Below are positions 47,901-62,900 of a DNA stretch of 64,000 nt, piece by piece (the first letter of the stretch is position 1; each line of letters opens with the position of its first letter). The DNA is from Larus michahellis. Lineage: Eukaryota > Chordata > Aves > Charadriiformes > Laridae. Below the pieces are notes generated by a model. It saw nothing but the letters and a program-made list of their open reading frames with translations, was not told the DNA's origin and did no database searches. The DNA lies in contig NC_133910.1 of NCBI RefSeq assembly GCF_964199755.1, positions 13,338,711 to 13,402,710 on the forward strand. Direction: 5' to 3'. A program made the position numbers and the translations under genes.

Positions 47901-50900
47901 TATGTATGGAATGTTACAGAGAGCCAAGGAAGGCCTATTAAAGGAGATTTTTCTTTAGTTAAACAAACTATTTGAGTGTGGTGTTCAAATAGTTGCATAC
48001 AAAATTTATGAGTATGTAGCCGTGATTGAGCTGCCTTTATGCATAGAAAATTCAAAGAAAATGGAATTCTTCTGGATGTTTCTTCTAGGTAATCAAATCC
48101 ATGGCTTAGTAGAAAGCTCCTTTTCCCAAGGCAGTCACTTCCCTGCCTCTTATGAGCAGGATAGAACAAGCTCTACAACTTTAAATTTGATGTCTTTTCA
48201 TAGGTATGTTTTGTAACTAACAAGTTTGAATAGTCACATGGTCAGTATCTGACAAGTGAAATCTGTGTCTTGGCCACCTGGCTTTCTTATAGTTTATGTT
48301 AGTTGTGTGGAGTCTATAATGATTTGTATTTCTTTTTAGGACAAAATCTGAACCAGAGTCAGACTATGGTGATGACATGGTTACTTGCAGTCAGATTGTG
48401 TATAATTATAACACAGAAAAGCCTCAAAAGGTATTAAAAATATTTTATTTCCCTGTTCTTTGAACTCTGATCTCTGAATGACACTGTGACTTTAAACCAT
48501 CTATAAAATACAAAGAGGAAGATGCTCTACTTCTACTAGTGGTGTTGTAAAGAAAAAATATTAAATAACTTCTGTTGCTGTTGTGTACTTTAAATAGCAG
48601 CTAGTCTGGTCGCTTCTTGTTTACTTGGTACTTTCAGGCTGTAAGAGGAAAGAAGAATGTGTTTGTGAATTGGATAGAGATGATTTTAAAGCCCAAGAAA
48701 TCCTATCAAGATTGAAACAAACATTGGTACCTCAATGAAAACTCTGCATTCAATTTAAAAGAAAAGTTGCTGATAGAGTTCTTGTGTCTTACTTTTTGTT
48801 TCTCAGTATTCTAAACTAATATATTGAGTACGGAGTAATGAGGTATGCATGCGTTGATGTACTTTCAAATGTTAGACCATGCTCCAAAATAGCGCCATTT
48901 TTTGTTGTTATAAAGCAGAAGGAACATTTGTGAGTGTGTTCTCTTGATGTTGGTGCGTTGTATTTATGAAATGTCTTTTAAAGGCTTTAAATGTATATTT
49001 GATTATCTGAAGTTAAATTATGTCTGCATAACAACATCTTTGGAGGGTTTCACAATGATTTTTTAAAGGAAGTACTACTTTACACTTACTTCATAGGTTA
49101 CATTTTAGGAAATGAGTTCCTTATACATGTGTTAGTTTGATTTTATTTTTTAAATTTAGATTTTGACTTATATTAGGATATAAGAGATGCTATCATTTAA
49201 TCAACATATATTTGAGAGAAAGTAACCTTGATGGGTAGAAAAAAAAGGCAAACTGAACTGTGCAGATGTGTGTGATGAGGATGATGTGTGGTGAATTTAT
49301 TTTTCAGGATACTGGATGGAAGGCTGCCATTTGTCCAGACTACTGCCCCAACATGTATGAAGATATGCAAACACTGGCTAATGTGCTTCAGTCTGATCTT
49401 GGCAGAGATATGCGTGTCCATCATAGCACGTTTCTGTGGTTCATCCCTTTTGTTCAGTCGCTTATGGATCTCAAGGACTTGGGTGTAGCATATATAGTAG
49501 AAGTCATTCACTACCTCTGCTCGGAAATTAAAGATATTCTCAATGAAAGAATCCAGCAGTGTGACAGAATCTCTGAATTTTTTCTGCTGATCTTGGTGTC
49601 CATTATTGAACTACACAGAAATAAAAAGTGCCTGCATTTGCTATGGATTAGCTCCCAAGAATGGGTGGAAGCAGTGGTGAGATGTGCTAAGCTCCCAGCT
49701 ATAGCATTTACACGGTGCACTGAAAAAGCGTCTGGACACTGTGGGAGAGGTTTATCAGCAGCATCTTTACAAGCTTCTAACTCTGTGCAGCATGCCTGTG
49801 TGCAGCTGATACGCAGCCTTCTTAGAGAAGGCTATCAAATTGGGCAGCATTCTCTTTGCAAGCAATACCTAGACAAACTCAATCTTCTTCTGCGAGGAAA
49901 TCTATCTTTAGGTTGGCAGCTGAACATCCAGGAAACCCAGGAATTACAAATGTGTTTAAAGCAAGTTATAAGAAGTATAAAGAGCAGAGCAGTGAATACC
50001 TCTGTGCCTGTAGGAAACAATGCAAACTCCGCAACTTTGCCTACCGTTTCTACAAAGCAAGAGAAGAGCGCACAAGATGATGGAGGCAAGATGAGCGCAC
50101 ATGGTAGTGGTGACCTTAGTTCACCATTTGCTGTCAAGAAGGAAGGCAGAGATGAAGATTGTCAAGAGAACCTTTTCCCTAGAACAAAGAGTGCCTCAGA
50201 AGAGGAATGTAGAGGTGCATCTAAAAGTTCAAGATCTTGGACATCCACAGAAGGCCTCTGCGTGAATATTAAAAAGGAACTTAATGACTTCACAACTCAG
50301 GAATACGACTGTCCACAGAACTCTTTGGCAACAAAAGTATGTGGGAAAGTTCAGGAAAGTAGGAACAATTATCTTGTGGCAGGGAAATTTGATACGGATA
50401 ATCAGCACTTTAATCCAAATGCCCAGCATTCAGATTTTGGAAGAGGTGGAGAGTTGGCAAACAAATGTGAAGCAGGATCCATAACACCAATGCGTCTGGC
50501 TACTCAAAGTCATATTGGTTCTCCAGAACATGTTTACAGCTCAGATACAAAGGAAAGCAATACGTCTCCTAGTTCATCTTCAAAATTTAAAGTAGATGCA
50601 CATAGACTCTCAAGTTTGAAAAGCAAGATACAGAAAATTGGATGGCTCCCAAAAGTATCGCAGCCAGCAAAGCCACGTGACTTGAAAAACTGCAGTTTAG
50701 CAACAAGTGCTTCAAAAGCAGAGATGGAGCAACCTAAGTTGTGCACTGGCTATCCATGTACGAGCAAAGATTGTCATAAACACCAGACTGTGTGTGAAAA
50801 TGAAATCTCTGTTGATACTCCGTCTTCAAGGAGTTGTGAAAAAAGCGTCGACAGTGCTTTTCAATTCGAACTGGCCCCCACTAAACAGGTGTCAAAAGAA

Positions 50901-53900
50901 ACACCACTAGATCGCATTAGCTCCTTTAAAAATGAGCCTGGTGTGCAGGAAAATAAAGATGATGGTATTTTGCTTTCAGGGATTAGTGACACCTCACTGA
51001 AAAAAGTATCCACTGAAGAAAAATCAAGTTCATTGTTGAAGTCTGTGTTTAAGACAGACAGTGACATACAAACTTCAGACTGGGAACAGCCTAATTTAAA
51101 TGACTTGGTTAAATATGACTCTAAAGATCAAATTTCAAAGACATTCTGTATGGATAAAACTTCAGCAAATGGTCATGTTCCACCTAGCTCTGAAAACCAG
51201 AGCGATATATCCCACGCTGCTGCTCCGATTAGGCCACTGTCAGTGAAGTGTGAATCAAGTGACAGGTTGTTCAAATTTTCAAAATATTTCAAGAGAGAAA
51301 ACAATTCAGTGAGGAAGAAAGAGGAGGATTTTGTGAAGATGGTTTCTGAAGATAATACTTCGACAGACTCCCAGGTTGACAGAGAACTCAGTAAATTATC
51401 TTTAGCTGCGTATGCCAAAAGTGTCAATTTTCCCTTTGATTCAAGCCAAGAAAGCTCAGTACATCATAATGTGGGTGATATTAAAAGGAAAGTGAAAGGT
51501 GCTGTAAGATCTTCCAATGATGGCCAAAGTACTAAGTCTCCCTGTGATGCAGATTGCCTTGACAATCAAGTCATTATAATTTCAGACTCTTCTGATGAAG
51601 AAGTAGTTGTGGCTGACAAGGAGGAAACAAAAAAAATGAATGAAAATGTGTGTCCCGAAAAGCAACCTTCAACTTCCAGCAGCGTTTCTGATAGTAATAC
51701 CAAATTAGAATCAAAGACGCCGCCAAGCCCTCCCGTGTCACTGGAAGACTGTGAGTCTCAGTACTTTGAATTTGAAACAGAAGGTGATGTCTTTTCTGTT
51801 TGGCAAGATACTCAAGCGTATAGTATGGAAGCAACTCAAGAGTATAAACAAGATAACGCTTCAACATCGGTTGATGCTAGTAATTCAGATGGCTTACTGC
51901 ACGATCACACAAATGAGTGGGGCTATGATGTGGATTACATAAGTGAGGATAGCACGGAAGCAAAAGCAAACTTGGTAGAAAAGCAGATAGAAAATATTCC
52001 TCATCAGAAAGAAGCTGGTAATACAGAAGTAGTAACTAATTCCACATTACAAGAATCTATTAGTAAGGGAAACACAGAAGATCAAGTGGAGAATTCTGCA
52101 GACAAAGGTGCTGCTACTGCTAAAGACTTCACCCTGGACTCAAAATTGACTGAACCCAGAGCATCTACATCTAACATCTCGTTAGCTTCAAAGCTGGCAC
52201 TTAAGAAAAATAGCACGAGCCCACGGAAGAATATAGCAAAATCTAAGGTAGCAGGAACTATCCAAAGAAGTCCTAAAAAACCTGTTCTAAAACCAGCACA
52301 AAATAAAAAACTACCTCAAAGTACATCAAAAAATTTTCAACCTGTCAGGTCGACGCCTGCTGTGGTTCCTCCAAGGAAGGTTAGGCAGTGTCCTGCACCA
52401 ACATCAACTGTAGAAAAACTTGGTCTGAAAAAGGCACCCCGCAAAGCATTTGAATTATCCCAGCGCTCCTTAGAGAGTGTAGCTCAATTGCGCAGCTATG
52501 GTAAAGCTGCAGGGAGGGTTGCACAGAAACAGAAGATTAAGCAAATTGCTCCTCAGAATTTGTCTGTAAAACATAATAAAAAATTTCTAGCCTGCCAAGA
52601 CCTCCAGTTTTTGAGGCAGACGAGGCCCAAAAGAAGTGTCAGAGTGAAAAATCTTGCAGGACGTTCTGAGAGTAGAAACAAAAAAGTTAGCAAAGTGGAT
52701 GCAAAATCTACGGAACAAAAACCTAAAAGTTTTCAACTGGGATCTGTTGAAAACCAAAGAGAGAAAAAAAGGGAGGAGACTGACTCTCCCTCTGCCAATG
52801 AGAGAAAATTTGAAATCTCCTCTGTGGAGGAGGAGACGTGTCTCTCTAAAATGCCTATTTCTTCAGAGTGGAGCAGAAAATCAGAGGATAACGGCATGAT
52901 GGCTCCTCCTGCGCCTATGGATTCAAGTCTCTCTTCTGCTGCACTTGTTGGAGATGATAAAGATGAACCTTCAGGAAAAGGTTGCATTGTCCAGCCCGAG
53001 GGTGAGAAGACAACTTCAAAAGAAAATGGGTCTAACCCAAATGAAAACAGTGAAGATGACGACGATCTGTTTTTAACTCAGTTAGATCCTGTAGATATGG
53101 AATTATGTTCCGAGGAGGAAAGTGTTCAAGGTATTGCTATAGCTAGTAAAAAACCTGAGGAAATGGATACTGCTGAAAGCCTTCAGCAGAATGAATCCTC
53201 GACTATTGTGAAATGTAAGTACACAGACTGTATAGAAAAAGTGGAAAACCCAGGAGAGTACTGCAGTAAGCATGCAGCCACCAGCTCGGGAGGAGATCAC
53301 TTGTTTGCCAAGCCTTCTCTCCTGCCACCTTCTAAAACAGGAAAGCCTTCCACTACCAAAATTTTCAGCTCAGCAAGTTCTTCACGGAATGCAGCCTTCA
53401 GCAAGGATCTGGAAGGTTTTAAAAAGCTATCACCAGCTTCAAAAAGCAAAGTGAATGCAGCAAAACCAGTGGTGGCCAGGCCATCAAATGCAAAGGCTAT
53501 ACCAACTGGAAATCAAACATGCAAGCCTCCAAGTTTCAGTAATGTACCTCAACCTTCTGTTTCTAGAAATGTCCTCCAGCCGCAAAATAGACAGAATGAC
53601 AACGCTTCAAATATTTACAGCAGACCTGCCCGAGAAGCATATTATTCTTCCTTTTCTGGCGTTCAGCAGCGTGATCACAGTATCTTTGTTAATGCAGTCC
53701 TAAAGTGGACTTACGAAATGTTTGTGAGCTCCAGCCAGTTTGGACCTCCAAGCAGCCTCCTGCACTCCGTAGTAGCCTCTGTTCCTGTCCAATTTCATGG
53801 ATACAATGACTATTTTAATACGTTCTTCCCCTTGATGATGCTAAATGCCTTTGAAACAGTAAGTAGCTATCTGCCTCTTGGCTTGTTTTCATCAACCCTA

Positions 53901-56900
53901 GGCGATTTTACCAAGAGATTGTAAACTGGTTTATGTCCTCTGTTTACCTTCTGAAAACGTTAGGATACAGATCTGAATAGAGGAATGAACTGGGGGAAAT
54001 AATCTAGACTTTTTTTTTTTTTGGGTGCGTATCCACAATAGCATGCAAATGGAGGGAAAAAGGACATGGTTCCTCTTTCCTTATAGTATATAAAGCTAAA
54101 CCCAGAAATCTTCAGGAAATGAAGGTCTTTCAATGACAGTGTCTGTAAAACGAGGCTAAGAACCTAATGTTTTGATTTATGTTGAGAGCTTATGTGAGAG
54201 GATAGGTTAATCTGAGAAGTATTTTTTTTTCTAAACAGTTTAACTTTATAGTTTAATAGTGAAAACCCCATGTTCCTTCAATTAAAGTCTGTATGCTTTC
54301 AAGTTCAGTCATTGCATCACTTCTCCCGCAGAAATAGGGTAGAAAATGAAGTCAATACTGATAATACTGATATCTTAAGGTAAAAATGCAAGGCAGGGGG
54401 AACCCACGTTTATTTCAAAGAGCTTTATAAGAAAGTGTGTTAAGTGGGCGGTGGCTGGGGAGGAAGCGCTTTGTTTGCCCTGTGTGTTTATATGTAATGT
54501 ATATGCCTATCTTAAAAAAAGAACGGAGTAAGACTCTTTAATGTCTTGTATTTGATGGTCTGTTAGCTTTCTTTTATTTCTGCTTAGCATGCTTGCCGTT
54601 TGAATCATGGTAAGCTATTCTTCCGATACGCTAGACCTTTTAAAGTATTTTTATGTAGCTTTTACTTTCCAACGTGTAGCTGGCACAAGAGTGGCTAGAA
54701 AAGGAGAGAGGAAGAGAGAAGAATTACTACTTCTACTTACAGAACTTCAGTGCTGACTTGAATACAGCAGATTTTACAGGTAAGAGTTTTGTGGCTTTTT
54801 TTTTTTTAAAAACCATCTTCTATTTTTCAAGTAGACAATGCCTTATAATGAGCTAGCACTTACAGATAGATTTTTTTCTTTTATTTGCTTTAAATACAGA
54901 AAGGATCTTGAATTTGCTATTTTACAGAATGTACATAACAGAACTATGGATTTTGCAGGGAATTTGTGCCTTAAGTGTTCAGTACAAAAAGTTATTTGAT
55001 GGCTGTTGGAATACTTTCCATCTCACTCATTTGGCATTTTGTTACAGCTTCTTTTGGTGAATAAAATAATCCTTGACTTGCTCTATTTTTATACAATACT
55101 ATGTTCAGGCTTAAGAGTGCAGGATGGAGTTAAAACTCTGCAGTCTTTTGCTATAGCTTTTAATAGCTTTAGAAGTTAACAGATGGGTATTACTGAAGTA
55201 TATGCAATACGTTAATTGCAGTTTAGTCTTCTATACAGTATAGTCAGAAAGTAATTGTAGCCATTTTCCTTTTAATGTTCTAATTTTAAAATGTATTCTG
55301 GGTAGCTCATTTTCAAGAAGGTGATTTGGCAAAGCAGCTTCATCCAAAGGAGGACGACTTAATCTTTTTGGTGGTCCAAAAGAAAAAAGACGCCTTTGGA
55401 GAAGAAAGTGAGATGGAGAACCATATAGTGAATCACGTTGGTCTTGTGACACGATTTTCTCGTGCATCTGGCTGTTTAACTAGTAAGTAAATGGGGTTGA
55501 AATAAAAGCGGGATTCTTCTTGGTACTGTAAAATGCTTCTTCATAGCTGGCTGTTGCTTGTTGTAGCGTGCCCCTTACCTCAGAGGCAGTGGGGTGGTTT
55601 TTCCACTGTAGCATGTCTGTTCTGTGCTAGAAGCTTTGTAAAAAGCCAGGAGCTGGAGCTACAGACCTCCTTTCCATGCATTTTTCTAGGGACTTCCTTC
55701 AATACAGGTGTTAATAGTTTGTGTAAGAACAGAAACTAATGATGAGTAAGTGCTTTGCATACATCTTCAGGAGCGCATTGCTGTAAGAGACGAAGTGCTG
55801 TGAACTTCAGTGGTCTCACTGACTAAAATTTTCACTGTCTTCTGGAACTGAAGTTGTGTGTTACCAAGAATCAAGATTAATGCTGTCTGATTCAAACTGT
55901 GATCTGAGTTGTTTTACAGAGTACTGGCTGGTGGTTTTTTGTTTTTTGTTTTTTTCCTGGACGTTTTTGGGGGGTGGAGGGGAAAGGGTTTTGGGTTTCT
56001 TGCATTGGCTCCTTGATAATAGAAGGCAGCACCTGGTTCTGGTGAATTCTTTGAGTGACCTGTTTGAGTATCTTTCAGTTAACAATTTGGATATTCTTTT
56101 GAATTAACAACTTGTGATTTTTTTGTGTTTTTTTTTCTCTGTCCCCTTTTATTAGGACAAAGGGAGCAGCATACCGTCTGTCATCTTTCTGTGCAAACTC
56201 GAGGCAACTTGTCATTCTTCATAAATAAGCAAGTGAAGTGTGTGGTGGTTGGCTCCCTGGTGACCACACACCGAACTTTCAAAGGTCTACTACTATTGAG
56301 CAGGAGTCCCCTGGCTAAACCCATCATAAATCCAAGTTACAGTGACTTCTGTCCCAGAGATTTCACCACAGCTTCAGAAAGCGCTGTAAGTCCTGCAGCT
56401 AGAAGTGGTAGTTGGAGATGAAAAAGTAGGCATTTAGATTTCATGAGTTTTGTGAAACTGGTTTTGCATGCTGTTTTTTGAGATGACCAAGTGCAAACAG
56501 ACAAGTTTTGAAAGCAGTAAGGCACTGTGCTTTTCAGAGTCGGTTGATTGGGTGGATAGAGAGGAGTCTGAATTTCCTCAGGTGTTTCTGCTGTATTGAC
56601 ATAGATTCTAGTAGTGCGCTTTGAGCAGCTTTCAGGTTTTTTTCATTACTGGAGAGGTGTCTGTTCAGGAAGTAAGGTGTAGTATGGAAAAGGTAATGCA
56701 AAATAAAGGTGTGTAGAATAAATGAAACCTTCATTACAGCTTTCAAGTCAGGATTGGGTGTGCATGTAGAGCAAACTTAGAATCAAAAGCTTCCATGCCC
56801 TTAAATTTTTGGAGTTGTAGCTAGTGGGGTGGGGGACATACTGAAAATACATAAAATGAGCATGGAAGATCTGATCAACATTAAGTAATTAATTATTTTT

Positions 56901-59900
56901 TTCTGTTTTGTTTTTCTGTCTGTTCCTTCAGGCATTGGATGTGAATGAATACAATGAAGGTCAAAAGAGAGCCATTGAGACAGCTTATGCCATGATAAAG
57001 CAACATCCAGGGCTTCCCAAGATCTGCCTCATCCACGGACCACCTGGAACAGGGAAATCAAAAACTATTGTTGGACTTCTGTCTCGTGTTTTGAGAGAAG
57101 TAAGTGAACGTGACGTGATCGTCGTGTACTGGTGTTTGGTTTCCCAATGGAAGTGAATGATAGCTTAAACTGAATGGAAGTGTAGTATTGGTAATCACTG
57201 AGGGTGTAATTCATTAAATTGGCTTAATTAAATCTGTGTAGGGTGTAAAGGTGGAAATAATACCTTTTGAGCATCTTGTAAAACACTTAAAAGTAAAAAG
57301 TACTTCCTACAAAGTAAAATCAGGAAAACAGGCACAATCAGTAGTATAAACACTTGGCTACATAAAAAACCCTTAATATTTTGATGTATTAAAGAGCGTT
57401 ATTTGGCCTGTCCCATTTAATGGTTTTCATATTAGCATCCAGTAGATTCATCAAGTACATAATTGTTGAAGGGAATTTATGCAAATAGCATTAATACAGT
57501 TGACTTGTCCAAGTATGGCATACCGTAAGAGATACTCAAGTGCAGTAGTCCCCATACTCTGCATGCTGGTTAAGACGTGTGTACAGTCTGGCTTTTAAAT
57601 CACAAATTCCAACAATCTAAAGAGCCTGTTTTGGTTTATTGTTAATTAATCTACAGAACACTAGGAATGAGAAAGCAACTCAAAAAACAAATTCCAAGAT
57701 CAAGCCAAACCGTTTTCTAGTTTGTGCACCATCAAATGCTGCTGTAGATGAACTCATGAAAAAGATCATCGTTGCATTTAAGGAAAAATGCCAAAACAAA
57801 CAGGAGCCTTTGGGTATGGTTTATTTTAAAATTCTGTTTATATGTTAAATAGACAAAACCTGAAGGAGAAACTGGAACAGTGGATTACATATAATACTTG
57901 TATGCTACTCTGAGCAGCTTTTTTCTCTTGCAGAACATGACTGGTACCTCCTCATACTGTTAATAATTTTAATGTGCTTTTTTAAAAGGTGTATTAGGTA
58001 TTGGTTTTTTTTTTTTAAAGTAAACTGCACTTTGTCATTATATAGACATTGACATCAATACCGATGTTAATTCAGTATTGACTCACCGGCTGCATTACCG
58101 ATTGGTACTCAGTAATTTTCTAACTTAGGAATTCTGTAGATTTTAGATAAAGAAGCCTGAGGGAAGAGGTGGTTCAGTTAATTCAAAGTAACATTCCTAA
58201 CTGCTAGCCACTACTGAAATGTAGGCAATGTCTCCTTTTTTTTTTTTTTTTAAGAGTTTGGAGTTACTGATTTATTTTTTTTTTTGTAGCTGCATTTAGA
58301 TAAGTGCAAATAAATTGTTGCGAACCCCTGAAAAGCAGAAAAGGAAAAGCCTTGTTTGATGTTTAATTTTTTTTCTCTCATACCACAGTGCAGAGATGAC
58401 TGGAGCAATCTATAAGTATTTTGACTCTCATTTTTGTAAACAGGAAATTGTGGTGATATCAAACTAGTGCGACTTGGTGCTGAAAAGGCAATCAACAGTG
58501 AAGTCCGGGGATTTAGCCTGGATAAGCAAGTTGAACATAGAATGAGTAAGTAACATGTAAATCAGACTTTTCTTCGGTCGTCTTTAAGAACTTGATGATG
58601 ATTTACACTTGGGACTGTGTGTCCTTTAGGAAGGAAGGAAGATCTGGTAAAAGATTTTTCTGCGATAGTGATTCATAAGCATTGTTTTACTCTGTCTTAG
58701 TGGGAAAGTGTTAACTTACATATGGCCTAAAATCTAAGCAAAACCAAAGAAATAAGCTTCTTGTTTGGCTTTTTTTTATTTTTTTAAAAGAAATTGTAAT
58801 AAATGTATGTAAAAGCCATCAATTTAAAGTAATGTGGCTATGCAGCATTTGAGAGCTACAGTTGGAACCAATTCTCATTATCTTTGTTTTACAAGATAAG
58901 ACCCTAATAGAAAAAACTAAAATGCAACAAAAAATAAATTTTCCATTTGTTCTTAGTAAATTAAGATGCATGACTGAGAGCAAGTGTTATTGTAACATAG
59001 TTTTTCTATTCCTCCTGTATTGTTTGCCTTTGTTTTATTATAGAACGAATGCCATCTGACTATGACCAGGATATTCAGAAAAAAAAAGCAGCTCTGGATC
59101 AAAAGCTGGACATGCTGTCTCGTCAGCGTGCCATGCACAGATGTGAGAAGAGGGAGGTAGTAAGATAATAGTATCTTTAATCCTGTTTGTGTGTGTTTTT
59201 TGTATTCATAACTGAATACAGTGAGTGAAGAACTCCTCCTTTTAATGCTGTGTCTGAGCAGTAACTGTCTCTTCACCTGCTTTTTCAAGTAATGGAAATG
59301 TTGGTTAACACTGTGATAGGGAATGAGGAACTTTACATCAGGATTTTTTGTGTGTCTAGTTATACTGGTATTTTCAGCAGGTCAGTCATGCCGCTTCTTG
59401 CTCTAGCACTCAGTAGTCTTCACTTGGTTCTATCACCAGTGTAACCATATTTATTAAACTTAATGATTTAACTTGTGTACTTCAAAGCTCTGCTTGACCG
59501 GAACAAGTAAGATACCTTGCAGTCTGAGATTTCGGGATGTGTGTTGCAGTGACGTTTTCAATTTTTTTTGTCTAAAATTTAGGCATTTGTGCTCAAATTA
59601 CAGATTACTGATGGTAAAGCACTTTCCCAGTTGCACAGAAATGTAGAGTGTAGTATTGTGTGGAAAGTGTAAATATATTGACCACTTTCTAAGAAACTGA
59701 TCTGCTTTTTCAGACATGTTTGATATTAAAAGACTGAACAAGTCTAAATGTTTAGGAAATTAATTAAGGTATGGGAGGAAAAAAGGTATATGGGAAACGT
59801 GTGTTAATTATTCCTGATTTTATTTCTCTTTCCCCCCCATCTAGAGTCAAGTGTTAGATGATGAAATTGCCAGACTTTCAAAGGAGAGACAGCAGCTTGC

Positions 59901-62900
59901 TTCTCAACTAAAGGAGGTAGGAATTTATCTTTATGGCAGCTCTTTAATAAACATCAACTAATCTATCTATATATTTGATGTCCTTTAATTGTGGTGGAGA
60001 TTTGGTTTTGGTGTGGCTGGGGGTATTTATAAAGTAGTAGGTAAATAAAGATCGTGAGCTAAGTTATGGTTAGCCTAGTGTGAAATCCACGTGCGCTCTG
60101 GCTGCATAATGCAATAAACCCAGGTGGGAATATTGACTCTCACAGTTCATTTTAAACAAAATGTATATTTAGCAAAGAAGGTAATAGAAACGTGCATGTC
60201 CTCATGTTCTAGGATGTATCTTCATCACCGCTTTCATGCCCCTTACAATCCTCCTGGGATTGAGAGATACTTTTAAATATTTTTAAGGAAAGCAACAACT
60301 GGAAGAATTTTTTGTGTGTGTGGAAAGAGAGAGGTTTGAAAGTAGAAATAGGCACTGATAGCAAAATGAGTAATTAAGACTGAGTAGCATGAACCATGAG
60401 ATGAACTGAAGGTTCGTCTTTAACAAATATATGCTGACTCTTAATGGTCAGAGGCTTGGAGTTGCAAATGTGGTGGCAAACTAATCTTTGCTTGCAGTTG
60501 CTGTGTGTAGATTGCATAGCTGGAGAGATACAGGAATACTTCTTTCCCGTTTGCCTCCTCAAAGGTGGCGTAATTTAAAGTAAAAGTATCACTTCAGTTA
60601 AGCAAACTTTTGACTTTCATTTGTAATGGTGGAAATAGTTTTGTTGGGATGACGTATTACGCGTGATCTGTTTGGCTGTTAGAATTGTCCAGGCAGTTAC
60701 AAACTGCCCTAAGGTGGTTCAAGAGAACTAAAAGAGAAGAGGAGACATGGTGTCCTGTTGTATTGAAGGTTCGGGGGCACTCTCAGAAAGTACAGACGGC
60801 TATCATCTTGGAGTCCGACATCATCTGCTGCACACTGAGCACAAGCGGAGGAAGTCTGCTGGAATCTGCTTTTTGGCGGCAAGGACTTGATCCTTTCAGC
60901 TGTGTCATTGTGGATGAGGTCAGTAAGGCTATTTAAAACTACAGCATGTTCCACCTCTAAAGCTTTGCCTTGTTCTCTACTTAAGCTACTTGCGATTCTT
61001 TGGCTGCTGGTGTAATATATTGTGGGTTGACTGTCCCGTCCCCACCTTTGAACTGATCACGAGCCTTTCCTGCCGCGTAGAGCCTTAAGAAGAAAGAATA
61101 ACTTTTATTTGCTTCTTTTTCTGACTTGTTTGGTGCTCTTATGGCAGATGGCTTTTACTTAAGTCATGGCTAAAGTGTGACTCTTGCTGTAGAGGTTTCC
61201 AGATGGTTGTGTTGTATTTCTATCTGCTCTGCTTATTTAGTAATAAAAGAAAACTCTGTTTGGAGTCTTTTTATCAGGGGGGAGAGAGAGAGAATAATTT
61301 TTCTTTTTTTTTTTTTTTTTTTTTTTTTAGAAGCCCTAAAAAGCATTTCTGAGTTATTCTGGCTCTGTTACAGGAAATTTAACGTACTTCCTCCAGTCCT
61401 TTGCTTACAACTTCTACTTTTTGTCCTGTTTGCGTATACAAAAGGCAGGGCAGTCCTGTGAAGTTGAAACACTGATTCCACTGATCCATCGCTGTAATAA
61501 ACTGGTCCTTGTTGGAGATCCCAAACAGCTTCCTCCTACTGTAAAGTCAATAGTAAGTGTTCAAACTGTATTTTTTAACGCTATATAGTGGATATAGTGT
61601 AAAAGTATCTACAGAAAGTATGCATAAAAAGAAAAAAGATGCTTCAATGTCAAATCATGATGTGTATCAGATAATAACTTTTGCCCTGCCAGGTTTAGTC
61701 TGTGTTATGTGGAGACCATAGCAATACTGCCTTCAAATGTGTGCATAAAACTAATACAGATGCGTCAGTGCAGCCTCTGTAGACTTTCCCGGCGTAGCTT
61801 GAAACTGATTTAACGCACCGTTAAGATAGCTACGGTAACACAAACTTCGGTGCAACTCAGCGCTTGGTTTGTGATGGATGTTGTGTTGCAGGAGGCTCTG
61901 TTACGCGAGCTTCAGTCAGTGTCACATTCCTTAAGGAATGGAGCATGAACACACCCTTTTTGTATGAGGACTTCCTCACCCTGTGGGTGTGTTCTGTGGA
62001 TGAACATATAGGTCCTTGTGTCCAACTGTAAGGAGGAATGTTTTAAACATCTGATAAAGGAAGGAGGAAAACAAAGCTGGCTTGTCTAGAAGGGTAAATT
62101 GTCTGGGGGCTCTGTGTGTGTTTAATGAGGTGCCACCTGGAAGATCTTGCTTTTTGTTGTTGATGTTTTTTAAAATTTTACTATGTTGTGACTCACAAAG
62201 GAAAGTTGTCTTGTTGAGGACTACCTGACAAATATTCAGATTTATGAAGGTGATCTGTAATGAAGTAATAAGACTAACACAAATAGAAAACTGTAATGCG
62301 AGTAGCTGTCATTTTGTCAATGATTTAGAAGTTTACAAGAAAATACCAAATAGTTTTAAGTCCAAAAAGCAAATTCCTGTTCTTAATTTGGGACCTAATT
62401 ATTCTCATGTTTTCCCTCTGGCAGAAAGCTCAGGAATACGGGTACGATCAGTCCTTGATGGCACGTCTGCACAGGCACCTGGAGGAGCAAGTGCAGAAGA
62501 ATGTTTTACGAAGCCTGCCAGTTGTGCAGCTGACACTGCAGTACAGGATGCACCCTGACATCTGCCTCTTCCCATCCAATTATATTTATGGCAGGACTCT
62601 AAAGACTGACAAGTGAGTATCTCTCTGTTCTCCTTTCTGAGCAGGGGGTGTTTCAAAGAAGCCTTTTCATATCAGGATATTCCTTTGAATCTAAAAATTT
62701 TTGGGGTTGTGGGGAGGATAAGATGCTTAATGGGAGAGAACTTGCATTCCAACGCCTAGTGCTGACTGTGATACATAAGTTAAGTAGATCACTTAAAATT
62801 GAGCATACTTAGAGTTCATTTTCAGGCCTCAGTATATGCAGGTACCAGTGAAAATTAAGGACTTTGGAAAAAAAGCAGGAAGTTTCTTGTATTTGATAAC

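Noticed and set aside
47750-48169. 139-codon minus-strand frame in SETX intron 8
   Set aside because: Same reasons; no splice sites or family likeness.
53859-53924. SETX reading frame continuing past the giant exon to a stop
   Set aside because: Homology breaks exactly at the AAACA|GTAAGT donor and resumes at 54,680, so the extra codons are intronic.
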